Shown: positions 42,600 through 50,955 of the stretch, one piece after another | How positions within the stretch are numbered: the first letter of the stretch is position 1 | Layout of the letters: each line of letters opens with the position of its first letter | Source: an uncultured Oscillospiraceae bacterium | GTDB lineage: Bacteria; Bacillota; Clostridia; Oscillospirales; Oscillospiraceae | Length of the DNA: 64,000 bases | NCBI GenBank assembly: GCA_947630755.1 | Contig: CANRIU010000001.1 | Span: forward strand, 62,001 to 126,000 | Direction of reading: 5' to 3' | Notes under the pieces: model-generated | Told to the model about the DNA's origin: nothing | Seen by the model: the letters and a program-made list of their open reading frames with translations, nothing else | Databases searched by the model: none | Position numbers and translations under genes: made by a program

Positions 42600-42675
42600 G
42601 ATTCTTCTCCTATCCTTATTTTTTTGAGAATTTGCTTATTGAAAACCCTTTTAAGGGGATATTCACGCCTTTATC

Positions 42676-43158
42676 TCACTTAAGCATTGAGCCCGTCCCG
42701 GAAAGCCCGGGGAAGCCCTGCTGCCGCAGCGCCTCGTAGCAGAGCACCGCCACGGAGTTTGCAAGGTTCAGGCTCCTCGCGTCCTCCCTCATCGGCAGGC
42801 GTATGCAGCGGTCGTAGTAGCGCTCCCGCATGAACTCCGGAAGTCCCGCCGTCTCCTTGCCGAATATGAGCCAGCAGCCCTCCCGGAATACGGCCCTGTC
42901 GTAGCTCCGGGGGGCCTTGGTGGTGGCAAGCCACATATCCTCATGGCCGTGCTTATTAAGAAATTCCGCGAGGCTATCATATACCGTTATGTCCACCATG
43001 GGCCAGTAGTCCAGCCCCGCGCGCTTCACCGCCCTGTCGGATATGTCAAAGCCCAGGGGCTTCACCAGGTGCAGGCGGCTTCTCGTCGCGGCACAGGTCC
43101 TGGCGATATTTCCGGTATTCATGGGGATCTCCGGCTCCACAAGAACTATGTTGACCAT
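42676..43158 (-). CDS. trmL: tRNA (cytidine(34)-2'-O)-methyltransferase
   Basis: A 160-residue SPOUT-class methyltransferase of the TrmL (YibK) type, modifying the wobble position of certain leucine tRNAs. Family motifs: PEIPMNTGNIARTCAATR near the N-terminus, LIFGKETAGLP, and the knot segment RSLNLANSVAVLCYEALRQ. The start is ATG 43158. Its ribosome site (GGCGGT) overlaps the 3' arm of a hairpin (43167-43201), and a very short frame precedes it. A strong promoter lies about 70 bp upstream. Confidence 0.92.
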   Translation of the reverse strand: MVNIVLVEPEIPMNTGNIARTCAATRSRLHLVKPLGFDISDRAVKRAGLDYWPMVDITVYDSLAEFLNKHGHEDMWLATTKAPRSYDRAVFREGCWLIFGKETAGLPEFMRERYYDRCIRLPMREDARSLNLANSVAVLCYEALRQQGFPGLSGTGSMLK

Positions 43159-43162
43159 GGTC

Positions 43163-43219
43163 TTACCGCCCAAGAGGGCGCCCACAGATCTCTCTTGGGC
43201 GCCACTTCATCACTTTCAA
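43163..43219 (-). CDS. Possible short leader frame before trmL
   Basis: An 18-codon frame with a TTG start (43219), GGGGGT six nt upstream and TAA at 43163-43165, ending five nt before trmL. It lies wholly in the short trmL leader and spans the 10-bp hairpin that overlaps the trmL ribosome site. Translating it would open the hairpin. The codon content is basic (Arg-rich) with no striking repeat. Low confidence; it may be chance. Confidence 0.25.
   Translation of the reverse strand: MKVMKWRPREICGRPLGR
43167..43201 (-). promoter_or_regulatory. Hairpin overlapping the trmL ribosome site
   Basis: A perfect 10-bp stem CGCCCAAGAG / CTCTTGGGCG with a 15-nt loop. On the minus strand the 3' arm runs into GGCGGT, the only Shine-Dalgarno-like sequence of trmL. 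The structure could limit initiation. Confidence 0.4.
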
Positions 43220-43232
43220 AACTTACCCCCAT

Positions 43233-43261
43233 ATTTTATTACTTTTTTCCGCACATTTCAA
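43233..43261 (-). promoter_or_regulatory. Promoter of trmL
   Basis: On the minus strand, TTGAAA (43256-43261), a 17-bp spacer, and TAAAAT (43233-43238). The region is strikingly AT-rich compared with its surroundings. Confidence 0.75.
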
Positions 43262-43310
43262 TAGATTTTACCGATTTATCTTTTGCTTTTTTCAATTTGT
43301 GATTTCTGAC

Positions 43311-43361
43311 AAAAAAATAACGAAATCCCTCCCCCTATTTTGGGGGAGCGGATTTCGTTTT
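43311..43361 (-). terminator. Intrinsic terminator after the coiled-coil gene
   Basis: A long stem CGAAATCC+CTCCCCC / GGGGGAG+GGATTTCG (one bulged C), with a T-rich tract on both sides. On the minus strand it is followed by TTATTTTTTT. It marks the end of the lgt-coiled-coil transcript. Confidence 0.88.
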
Positions 43362-43374
43362 TCTCAAAAAAGCC

Positions 43375-43911
43375 TCAGAGCTGCTGGCCGCCCACGGTGT
43401 CCACAGTCTCCTCGTATGTCCTTCTGGCCTCCTCGGCGGCCTCCTCAGCCATATCGGCGGCGGCCTCAGCCTCGGCCTCCACGGTGTTCTCTACCTCGTC
43501 CACGATGTGGTCGGGCTCGGCGGAGGTCTCCTCCACCTCCACCTCGATCTCGGGCTCCGCGGGCTCGGCGGACAGCGCGTCGATCTCCGCCTGCTTCGCC
43601 TCTATCTTCTCAAGAAGCTCCTCCAGCGCGGTCACGGTGTCCGCAAAATCCGGATCGGTGTTCCCGGCGTATTTCTCGTAGTAGAGCCGCCCCAGCTCGT
43701 TGTACCGCTCCTTGAGGGCGGAGCGCTCAGAGGCCATCTCCATATTGAGTTTGGCCTTCCTGGCGGCGGTCTGAGCCTTGCCGGAGAGCGCCCTTGCCGC
43801 GTCGGTGGACTTCCCCGCCACGTCCTTGGCAAATTCCGTAGTCTTTGCCGCAACGGTGCTGGCGGTGTCACTGAGCTTCTGCTTCAGATTCTCAAAATCA
43901 AAGCTTGCCAT
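43375..43911 (-). CDS. Alanine/glutamate-rich coiled-coil protein, unknown function
   Basis: A 178-residue soluble protein starting MASFDFENLKQKL. Residues about 10-60 are Ala/Lys/Thr-rich and helical, reminiscent of late-embryogenesis-abundant or phage-tape-like repeats (AKTTEFAKDVAGKSTDAARA). A coiled coil follows (EEAKQAEI-like ELLEKIEAKQAEIDAL), and the last 60 residues are very acidic (EIEVEVEETSAEP, AEAEAAADMAEEAAEE). ATG 43911 has GGAGGT seven nt upstream; the in-frame extension back to 44064 lacks one. It lies downstream of lgt. No named family is recognised; it resembles proteins listed as hypothetical in Clostridia. Confidence 0.65.
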   Translation of the reverse strand: MASFDFENLKQKLSDTASTVAAKTTEFAKDVAGKSTDAARALSGKAQTAARKAKLNMEMASERSALKERYNELGRLYYEKYAGNTDPDFADTVTALEELLEKIEAKQAEIDALSAEPAEPEIEVEVEETSAEPDHIVDEVENTVEAEAEAAADMAEEAAEEARRTYEETVDTVGGQQL

Positions 43912-44032
43912 GAAATGTACCTCCGTTTTAGAATTATTTTTTGTTGTAAAGGACATAGTCCTGTCAACCGTCACTGTCTCCCGGCGGGAGAGGGCGCGCC
44001 TGAGCGGCTCCAATGCCCTGTCAAGCTCCTCC

Positions 44033-45049
44033 TCAGTCATCCCCGTCATCCCCGTTCTCCTCATCGCTGTCCGCGCCCATGCCGGGGTTCTCCCCGGCGT
44101 CAGCCTTCCGCTCGGGCCCGTCCTTCGTCTCGGGCGACGCGTCCTCCGACGGCCCGTTCAGTCCGTCGGCCTCCTCCCCAGAGGAGACGATCTGAGCGCT
44201 CATGGCGGCGGCTTTGCGGTTTACATACATATTGCCCGGGTCGCGGCCCTTCCTTTTATTATATACCAGAATCACGACGGATGCAAGAAGGAGAATTGCC
44301 GAAACAAGCTGGCTCACCCGGATATTTGTCCCCCAGAGGTACAGGCTGTCGGTGCGAAGCCCCTCGATGAGCATCCGCCCGCAGCCGTACCAGGCAAAGT
44401 AAATGAGGACCATCTGCCCGTCGTAGGTCCTGTGCTTTTTTGAGTAGAAGTGCATGAAGGTGAAGCCCACCAGGTTCCAGAGCGACTCATAGAGGAAGGT
44501 GGGGTGGACGTAGTAGGTCACGCCGTTCTGGGTGAGGCCCATTTTGCAGAAGATGTCCGTCTCGTACCCGAAGGCCTCCCGGTTCATAAAGTTTCCCCAG
44601 CGGCCCAGCGTCTGCCCGATGATAAAACCGAAGCACACCATGTCGAGGAATGCGGGTATGGAGAGCTTCTTCCAGCGGCAGTATATCACCAGCGCAAGGA
44701 TTGCGCCGCCTATGACGCCGTACATCCCCAGCCCCCCGTTCCAGATATACAGCGCCGATATGGGGTTATCCCGGTAGAGGTCCCAGTGGAAGGCGCAGAA
44801 GTATATCCTGGCGCATATGACAGCCAGCGGCACCCCCAGAATTATCACATCAAAGACGTTGTCTGAGGTAAACCCGAACTCCGGGGCCCTCTTCGCGCAG
44901 TAGAGCACCGCCAGCAGAAAGCCCGTGGCGATGATAATGCCGTAAAAGTGTATGGTGAAGGGCCCCAGCCTGAAATAGGCGGGAGGATTTATTGACCAGT
45001 CCCCCAGCATGGGGAAGGAAATGGACGCGTTGGGCATACTCTGGGGCAT
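44033..45049 (-). CDS. lgt: Prolipoprotein diacylglyceryl transferase
   Basis: A 338-residue membrane enzyme that adds diacylglycerol to the lipobox cysteine of prolipoproteins. It has about seven membrane segments, YGIIIATGF, IWNGGLGMYGVIGGA and the signature GRWGNFMNREAFG, which contains the catalytic Arg/Asn region. The core ends near residue 265; the last 70 residues are an unusual hydrophilic, acidic tail (SSGEEADGLNG, ending DEENGDDGDD). AAGGAGAG precedes ATG 45049. It would act on the DUF4349 lipoprotein among others. Confidence 0.94.
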   Translation of the reverse strand: MPQSMPNASISFPMLGDWSINPPAYFRLGPFTIHFYGIIIATGFLLAVLYCAKRAPEFGFTSDNVFDVIILGVPLAVICARIYFCAFHWDLYRDNPISALYIWNGGLGMYGVIGGAILALVIYCRWKKLSIPAFLDMVCFGFIIGQTLGRWGNFMNREAFGYETDIFCKMGLTQNGVTYYVHPTFLYESLWNLVGFTFMHFYSKKHRTYDGQMVLIYFAWYGCGRMLIEGLRTDSLYLWGTNIRVSQLVSAILLLASVVILVYNKRKGRDPGNMYVNRKAAAMSAQIVSSGEEADGLNGPSEDASPETKDGPERKADAGENPGMGADSDEENGDDGDD

Positions 45050-45053
45050 TTGC

Positions 45054-46334
45054 TTATCTCTCCTTTTTAGTAATAACGGAAATCGCGCACCTGTCCGGGG
45101 TGAGATACTCCCCCAAAAAGGCGCGGACGTCGTCTGCGGTCACCTTACCAAGCACCGACAGCGTGTCGAAGTAATCGTAGCCCGAGAAATCCCCGGCGGC
45201 GACGTTGTAGCATATGCTGTCAAAGGACCCGAGGGCCCTGATGCAGGAGCCGTATACCGCCCGGGAGCGCCTTGAGAAGAACTCCCTGTCCACTCCCGCG
45301 GCGGCGAGGTGCGCCGCCTCGTCCAGCACTCTCAGGCACACAAGCTCCGGGTTTTGTGTCTCCCCGCCGAAGCTCAGATACGAGCACCCGGCGGAATTTT
45401 CAAAGTCATACCCGAAGGTCTCGTTAATAAGCCCCTCGGTGTAGAGCCGCTTATAAAGCGGCGACGCGCTCCCCATGAGAAGGCTCAGCGCCATGGTGGC
45501 GGTGAGCTCGAAGCGCACGCTCGCCTCCCCCCGAAGGTCGTAGGCCGTCTTTGCCCCGGCGAGGAACATGGGCGCGCCCACGTCCCTGGCGCTCTCCTCC
45601 CGGAGGGCGAAGGGCGTCATGCCCTCGCTTTTGCGGGAGCGCCTCGGCTGCGGCGGCAGGGCGTCGGAGCCGAGATATTTTTTCGCCATGTCCGAAATGC
45701 GCTTCGGGTCCTGATCTCCCACCACCACAAGGGACATGTTAGACGGCCTGTAATACTCCCCGTGGCAAGCATACAGAAGCTCCGGCGTCACCTTTCCGAT
45801 GCTCTCCACCGTGCCCGCCACGCTGTCGCGGACCGACGCGGACTCATACAGGCACCTGAGAAGGGCGTAATAAAGCCCGTCCTCCGGGTCGTCCTCCATC
45901 ATCCTGATTTCCGAGGCGATTATCGCCCGCTCCCGCTCCACTGCCTCGTTCGTGAATATGGGCGCGCAGGCGTATTTGAGCAGCAGCTCCAGATTTTCAA
46001 AAAACGAGTCCACGCACTCAAAGTGGTAAGCCGTCATGTCCGGGGATGTAAACGCGTTGGCGTTGGCGCCGTGCTCGCCCATAACGGTGAGGGCGTTGCG
46101 CCCGTCCTCCATCTCATACATTCTGTGCTCGATGAAGTGGGCCGTCCCGGCGGGGGTCTCCGCCCTCTCGCCGTCCCTCGTAATATACCTGTCCGCCCCG
46201 CCGTAATTTACGGCGAGGAACGCCATGCTCTTTCGGTAGCCCGGCCTTGGTATGACGGTGAGCCTCAGTCCCCCCGGCAGCTCCTCCCGGAACACCCGCT
46301 CGCCCATTCCGGCGTATTCAAACTTTCTCAGCAT
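45054..46334 (-). CDS. ymfH: M16-family peptidase homologue (YmfH-like)
   Basis: A 426-residue protein of the insulinase-like family. The inverted zinc motif HxxEH is present as HFIEH (about 66-70), with the downstream Glu in ERERAIIASEIRMMEDDP, so it could be catalytically active. The second half carries the inactive-domain pattern typical of M16B. The start is ATG 46334, inside the end of the upstream M16 gene (17-bp overlap). Bacillus ymfF and ymfH are adjacent in the same way, with no firmly known substrate. Confidence 0.85.
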   Translation of the reverse strand: MLRKFEYAGMGERVFREELPGGLRLTVIPRPGYRKSMAFLAVNYGGADRYITRDGERAETPAGTAHFIEHRMYEMEDGRNALTVMGEHGANANAFTSPDMTAYHFECVDSFFENLELLLKYACAPIFTNEAVERERAIIASEIRMMEDDPEDGLYYALLRCLYESASVRDSVAGTVESIGKVTPELLYACHGEYYRPSNMSLVVVGDQDPKRISDMAKKYLGSDALPPQPRRSRKSEGMTPFALREESARDVGAPMFLAGAKTAYDLRGEASVRFELTATMALSLLMGSASPLYKRLYTEGLINETFGYDFENSAGCSYLSFGGETQNPELVCLRVLDEAAHLAAAGVDREFFSRRSRAVYGSCIRALGSFDSICYNVAAGDFSGYDYFDTLSVLGKVTADDVRAFLGEYLTPDRCAISVITKKER

Positions 46335-47613
46335 CGTTTTCCTCCGAAGCAAGAAGGTATGTGTGGCTGAGCACCGCCGCCCGGGCCACATCCCGCACGG
46401 CCTCGGCGCTCACCGTGGAGGCCAGTGCCGCAAGCTCCCCGGGGTGGAGGCTCTCGTCCAGCACCGCCCTGTCAAGGTACATCCCCTCAAGGCCCGTGGG
46501 CTCGTCGAGGGCGGAGTATATGGAGCTCACCACCGCCCTTCTGGCGCTGTCCAGCTCCCACTCCTCAAGTCCCCCGTCGGCTATGGAGCCAAGCTCCTTC
46601 ATTATCTCCTCCCGGGCCCTTTTGAAGTCCCCGCAGTCGATCCCGGCGGAGACGAAAAGCGCCCGCTTGTGCCTGTCAAGGCTGGAGCTCACATGGTAGC
46701 ACAGCGCCAGCCTCTCCCGAAGGTCCAAAAACAGTCTGGACGCCGCGGAGCCGCCGAAGGCGGCGTTGAACACCAGCATCGCCGCCGTGTCCCGGGCCCT
46801 GTCGAGCCCCCGCAGGCGAAAGCCCATGACGAGCCGCGACTGGGTCACGTCCATGCGCTCTACTATCGTCCGGGGCTTTATGTCCCCTGTCTCGGGGACG
46901 AGCGTGGCGGGCATCTCCCTTACGCCGCCCCTCGGAAGGTCAGCCAGCGCCTCCCGCAGTATCCTCGCCACCTGGTCGGGCCTCGCCGCGCCGCAGTAAA
47001 ACGCCTCCACCCTGGCAGAGGCGATAAGGCTCTTATAGTGCCGTGTCAGTGTCTGGACGGAGATTTTCCTCGCGTCCGCCGCCGTGCCGAGCTTCGGAAC
47101 GCCGTATCTCTCCCCCCGGAACATCGTCTCCACCAGCCTCTGCCCGGCGTAGGAGCGCTTGTCGTTTATCTCCGCCTCGATGTCCTCGATGAGCTTGTCC
47201 CGCTCGGACTCCACATAGTCCGCCCGGAGCCGCCCGCCGGAGGTCGCCGGGGACAGGAGCACCTCCCCCAGAAGCTGCGCCGTGGGGGAGAGGAGGTCCG
47301 GCCTTCCCGGCAGGAAGTCCCCGTCCGGGAAATCCGCGAAAAATCCCAGCGCCGCCGTCTCCCCGCGCTTGCGGAGCGTGGGCTCTATCCGCGCCCCATA
47401 GAGGCTGTCCAGCCTTCCGGCGATGGCCTCCATATCCGGAAGCCCCGCCGTGCCGCGCCTGAGAACATAGGGCAGCACCGCGTTTAAGGCGGCGGTCTTT
47501 TTTGTGTGTTCCGTGAGCAGCGTCACGGACAGGCACCCGGTCTTGAAGCGCTCCGACTGCACCGCCGTAAGATATACGCCGCTGCCCAGTCCCAGCCTCG
47601 CGACCTTGTCCAT
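46318..47613 (-). CDS. ymfF: M16-family peptidase homologue lacking the zinc motif (YmfF-like)
   Basis: A 431-residue insulinase-family protein (TVLLTEHTKKTAALNAVLPYVL-type opening, in parts). The HxxEH motif is absent from the N-terminal domain, so it is expected to be the non-catalytic partner of the neighbouring YmfH-like protein. Conserved M16 elements remain (LIEDIEAEINDKRSYAGQRL, GAARPDQVARILREAL). Gene order YmfF then YmfH, with a 17-bp overlap, supports a heterodimer (inference). Confidence 0.83.
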   Translation of the reverse strand: MDKVARLGLGSGVYLTAVQSERFKTGCLSVTLLTEHTKKTAALNAVLPYVLRRGTAGLPDMEAIAGRLDSLYGARIEPTLRKRGETAALGFFADFPDGDFLPGRPDLLSPTAQLLGEVLLSPATSGGRLRADYVESERDKLIEDIEAEINDKRSYAGQRLVETMFRGERYGVPKLGTAADARKISVQTLTRHYKSLIASARVEAFYCGAARPDQVARILREALADLPRGGVREMPATLVPETGDIKPRTIVERMDVTQSRLVMGFRLRGLDRARDTAAMLVFNAAFGGSAASRLFLDLRERLALCYHVSSSLDRHKRALFVSAGIDCGDFKRAREEIMKELGSIADGGLEEWELDSARRAVVSSIYSALDEPTGLEGMYLDRAVLDESLHPGELAALASTVSAEAVRDVARAAVLSHTYLLASEENDAEKV

Positions 47614-47653
47614 ACATCCCGCCCCTTTCCTTAAAAATCAGTGGTGTGTCCCG

Positions 47654-48481
47654 TTACTTCTCCTCCGCCCTGCGCCTGTGGCGCTTTAAAACCGAGAGGA
47701 GCCTGAAGGACACGGATGTCTTGTAAAGCGCCGCCGCGGCGAGGGCGAGCCTCAGCGGGGCGGGCGCGGGGTCAGCAGCAGCCACGGACAGGAGGAATAT
47801 TGCCGAGAGGTCCATGAACACCGACGCTCTCAGATTCCGCCTTCCGTAGGCGTAGCCCGCGTCAAAGTAGAAGCTCACCGACGATGCCGCCATCGCCAGC
47901 GCGCTGTAGCAGTAGTCCTGAAGCACCGGGTTCCCGGCGTTCTCCCTGTAAAGGCACACCATCCAGTAGCAGAAGAACACGGCGGGTATCACGCTCGTGA
48001 GGGGGAGAAGGCCGTTCTCCCTCTTCAAAAATGCCAGTGCCGCAGTCGCCGCCATGGAGGCGCCCGTGAGGACCATGAGCCCGGCGAAGAGCCACTTCGG
48101 AAGTCCCTCAAGTCCCATGGGCGGCGTGGCAAGGCCGAGGCACCACAGCCCCGACACCGCCGTGACAAGCCCCAGAAGCACCTGGAGCAGTGCAAAGAGC
48201 GGCACGCGCACCCGGAAGGTCCTTATATATCCCGCGGGCTCCCTGTACTCCCCGGAGAGCTTTATCGCAATGAACAGCGCCCCCGCCGCCGTGACTGCGG
48301 TCAGCGCAATAAGGGCGGTCCTCGCCGCCGCGCCCGGGACGGGAAGCCCCGTTCCCGGCTCAAAGCCCGTTCTCAGCTCCGCAAGGCGTAACGCTGCCCC
48401 CACCGCACCAAGCAGGAGGGCGGCAAGGGAAATCAAGTTTTTTCTTCGCATATCCAGCACCCAATCAAAATAAATTAGCAT
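47654..48481 (-). CDS. Polytopic membrane protein, unknown function
   Basis: A 275-residue membrane protein with about eight hydrophobic segments (first one LISLAALLLGAVGAALRLA). It has aromatic-rich short loops, including a YFDAGYAYGRRNLRASVF turn and a basic C-terminus (LKRHRRRAEEK). I place the start at ATG 48481, after GGGGAGGAAGG and close to the 5' end given by its promoter; MRRKN (48451) is an alternative, with only weak GGGTG. No named family recognised. It diverges from spoIID. Confidence 0.65.
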   Translation of the reverse strand: MLIYFDWVLDMRRKNLISLAALLLGAVGAALRLAELRTGFEPGTGLPVPGAAARTALIALTAVTAAGALFIAIKLSGEYREPAGYIRTFRVRVPLFALLQVLLGLVTAVSGLWCLGLATPPMGLEGLPKWLFAGLMVLTGASMAATAALAFLKRENGLLPLTSVIPAVFFCYWMVCLYRENAGNPVLQDYCYSALAMAASSVSFYFDAGYAYGRRNLRASVFMDLSAIFLLSVAAADPAPAPLRLALAAAALYKTSVSFRLLSVLKRHRRRAEEK

Positions 48482-48504
48482 TGGGAGGTCCTTCCTCCCC
48501 TTAT

Positions 48505-48534
48505 ATTTTACATCAGAGCGGCGGCACAAGTCAA
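48505..48534 (-). promoter_or_regulatory. Promoter of the membrane protein gene
   Basis: On the minus strand, TTGACT (48529-48534), an 18-bp spacer, and TAAAAT (48505-48510). The predicted start leaves a leader of only about 17 nt. Confidence 0.6.
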
Positions 48535-48594
48535 TGGCGGGATACGATGTTTGGCGTAAAATGAGTCCCCCGCCGCCGCGCAAGGAGGAATAAT

Positions 48595-49659
48595 ATGCGG
48601 CTCATGCTTCTCATATCCCTGGCGCTGACGCTGTTCGCGCTGATATTTCCCGTGGCTGCCTCCTGGCAGAGCGCCTCCCCCGCCCCGCCGGAGGGGGACC
48701 CCGCCGCCGACTCGGACGAGCCCCCCGCCTCTCCGGCGAAGGACCCGGAGGCCGACCCCGAGCCGCCCTATTATACCCCCGGCATCCCCCAGCCCTCGGG
48801 CTATGACTCCGCCGTGACGGTGAAGCTTCTGGACGGCGGGCATATCACCGACATATCCCTTCGCGGCTACCTCATCGGCGCCGTGGCGGCGGAGGTCCCC
48901 ACGGACTTTCAGCCCGAAGCCATCCGAGCCCAGGCCGTGGCGCTGAGAAGCTATCTCCTGCGAAAGATGGCAGACGGCTCCTCCCGGCACCCGGAGGCGG
49001 ACATATGCTCCGACAGCTCCTGCTGCGCCGCATGGAAAAGCTTCGACGCCCTGCGGGAGAAGTGGGGCGGGGACTTTGACGCGAAATACTCCGTTATCGC
49101 CTCTGCGGTGGACTCCACTGGAGGAATGTACTTAAGCTGGGAGGGCGAGCCGGCCCTGGCGGTATTCCACTCCTCCTCCGCCGGGAGGACGGAGAGCTCC
49201 GGGGAGCTCTGGAACAGCGCCCTCCCATACCTTGTCAGCGTCCCCTCGCCGGAGACCGAGGAGCTGGTACCCAACTTCGTCTCCTCCGTCACCGTCTCCG
49301 CTGGGGATTTCGCCGAGACCGTCACCGAGAGCTTTCCCGACGCCGATTTTTCCGGGGACCCCTTGGAGTGGATAGAGGACATTACGCCTTCGGACTCCGG
49401 AAGGCTGGGCTCCGTCACACTCGGCGGCGTCACCGTCAGCGGCTCAAAGCTCCGGAGCCTCTTCGGCCTCCGGAGCACCGCCATTGAGTTTGACGTCGCC
49501 CCGGACACCGTCACCATGACCTGCCGGGGCTACGGTCACGGCGTGGGAATGAGCCAGTACGGCGCAAACATCATGGCCTCCGGCGGCGCCGATTTTCGCA
49601 GCATCCTTGAGAGCTACTACCCCGGCACGGAGCTTCTCGTCATGCCCGATCCGGACTGA
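48595..49659 (+). CDS. spoIID: Stage II sporulation protein D (SpoIID)
   Basis: A 354-residue lytic transglycosylase of the engulfment machine, acting at the septum with SpoIIM and SpoIIP. The N-terminal hydrophobic segment is followed by a Pro/Asp-rich linker (residues about 28-65). The catalytic domain begins ISLRGYLIGAVAAEVPTDF and includes EAIRAQAVALRSYLL and FHSSSAGRTES; the conserved GYGHGVGMSQYGA lies at about 311-323. GGAGG precedes ATG 48595. Its 3' end overlaps the convergent tmcAL by 20 bp. Confidence 0.92.
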   Translation: MRLMLLISLALTLFALIFPVAASWQSASPAPPEGDPAADSDEPPASPAKDPEADPEPPYYTPGIPQPSGYDSAVTVKLLDGGHITDISLRGYLIGAVAAEVPTDFQPEAIRAQAVALRSYLLRKMADGSSRHPEADICSDSSCCAAWKSFDALREKWGGDFDAKYSVIASAVDSTGGMYLSWEGEPALAVFHSSSAGRTESSGELWNSALPYLVSVPSPETEELVPNFVSSVTVSAGDFAETVTESFPDADFSGDPLEWIEDITPSDSGRLGSVTLGGVTVSGSKLRSLFGLRSTAIEFDVAPDTVTMTCRGYGHGVGMSQYGANIMASGGADFRSILESYYPGTELLVMPDPD

Positions 49660-50842
49660 GCACAAAGGGCGTCGTGCGCAGCTCCTCCCCGCCCCGGCGC
49701 TGCGCCGGGTCCGGGTAGAGAAGGGCGTAGAGCCGTGAGGCGCGCACATCTATATTGAATATTCTCCCCGCCTCTCCGGAAAGCTCCGTTCCGGAGGCGG
49801 GCTTTGTTATTATGGGAAGTTCCCCCAGCCCCTTGGCCCGCTTTAATATCTCTCGTCCTCTCTCCCCTATGGCGAGGACCCGGATATACGGCGGCAGGCC
49901 CTGCTGGTCCCGGCGTGTTATGGACAGCATCGCGCACACCGCCATTCGCCGGAGCCTCGACAGGGCGTAGCGCTTCGTCTTTGTCCCCATGAGCACCTCC
50001 TCCAGCGTCGCCCCGGTGCGGGCCATCCCGGCAAACCGCCGCCAAAGCCCCTCGCCGGAGTCGGGAAGCTCCATAAACTCCTCGTCGCTCATCGTCCGAA
50101 GCCTCCACAGCGCCGCCGTCTCCGCCCGGTCCATCGTGACGGGGCCCCGCCCGGCGGCAAGCTCCTCCCGGATGACCTCATATGCCGCCTCCGGGATGTA
50201 CCCTGACACATCCCGCCCGGCGGCAAGCTCCGATCGTATGAAGCTCCCGGAGGCGTAGCCGCCTGAGTGCTCCCCGTGGTGCCCCACCCCTGTCCTCGGG
50301 ATGCCCACGGCAGTCATGGGAAGGCCCAGGCTCTCCAGAGCCTTTATGTACTCCACCGCCAGTATGTTGTTGGGCTCTCTAAGAAGGCGCGCGTCCTCAC
50401 CCAGAAGCTCCGCCGCCGCCCCCTCACGGGCTGCGGCGTAGGATAACCCCTGCTCCAGCCGCTTTTTTGTCAGCTCCGCCGCCTCCCCGGACAAAAGCCC
50501 TCGGGCAAGGCGGGTGAGCCTCTCCACATCGGGGCACTCAGCCCCGAAGGCTATCCTGTCCGCCCCCAGCGCGCCGAGGAGCGCCGCGCCGCCTCTGGCA
50601 AAGCTCTCCGCCGAGGACACCGCCCAGGGCGCCGGGAGCTCCACCACCAGGTCCGCCCCGCATTTTACCGCCATTTTTGCCCTTGCGTGCTTTGACACCA
50701 CCGCCGGCTCGCCCCGCTGGAGAAAGTTCCCGCCCATGACGCACACCACGCCCCCGTCCTCACCGTACCCTGCGGCCTTGAGCTGCGCCAGATGTCCCCG
50801 GTGGAAGGGGTTATATTCGCAGATAACTCCGGTGAGTGTCAT
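49640..50842 (-). CDS. tmcAL: tRNA(Met) cytidine acetate ligase (YlbM)
   Basis: A 400-residue nucleotidyltransferase-fold enzyme that, in Bacillus, makes N4-acetylcytidine at the wobble position of elongator tRNA-Met from acetate and ATP. The N-terminal ICEYNPFHRGH contains the HxGH nucleotide motif (14-17); MGGNFLQRGEPAVVSKHARA and PNNILAVEYIKAL are also diagnostic. Its gene is divergent from ackA, an acetate enzyme. AAGGAG precedes ATG 50842. Confidence 0.9.
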   Translation of the reverse strand: MTLTGVICEYNPFHRGHLAQLKAAGYGEDGGVVCVMGGNFLQRGEPAVVSKHARAKMAVKCGADLVVELPAPWAVSSAESFARGGAALLGALGADRIAFGAECPDVERLTRLARGLLSGEAAELTKKRLEQGLSYAAAREGAAAELLGEDARLLREPNNILAVEYIKALESLGLPMTAVGIPRTGVGHHGEHSGGYASGSFIRSELAAGRDVSGYIPEAAYEVIREELAAGRGPVTMDRAETAALWRLRTMSDEEFMELPDSGEGLWRRFAGMARTGATLEEVLMGTKTKRYALSRLRRMAVCAMLSITRRDQQGLPPYIRVLAIGERGREILKRAKGLGELPIITKPASGTELSGEAGRIFNIDVRASRLYALLYPDPAQRRGGEELRTTPFVLSPDRA

Positions 50843-50872
50843 AGGTTTTCTCCTTTATATCCAAAAAATCTA

Positions 50873-50901
50873 TTGTGTATTCAAGCAAAGTGTATTAAAA
50901 T
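50873..50901 (+). promoter_or_regulatory. Promoter of ackA
   Basis: TTGTGT (50873-50878), a 17-bp spacer, and TAAAAT (50896-50901). The predicted start near 50909 leaves a leader of about 47 nt to ATG 50956. The opposing tmcAL promoter lies head-on immediately downstream. Confidence 0.65.
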
Positions 50902-50911
50902 AGATACAGCT

Positions 50912-50940
50912 ATTTTATACCAACGCTGACTAATTTACAA
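50912..50940 (-). promoter_or_regulatory. Promoter of tmcAL
   Basis: On the minus strand, TTGTAA (50935-50940), a 17-bp spacer, and TAAAAT (50912-50917). The transcript would run through the ackA promoter, so the two face each other. Confidence 0.6.
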
Positions 50941-50955
50941 GGGAAGGTAATAAAA

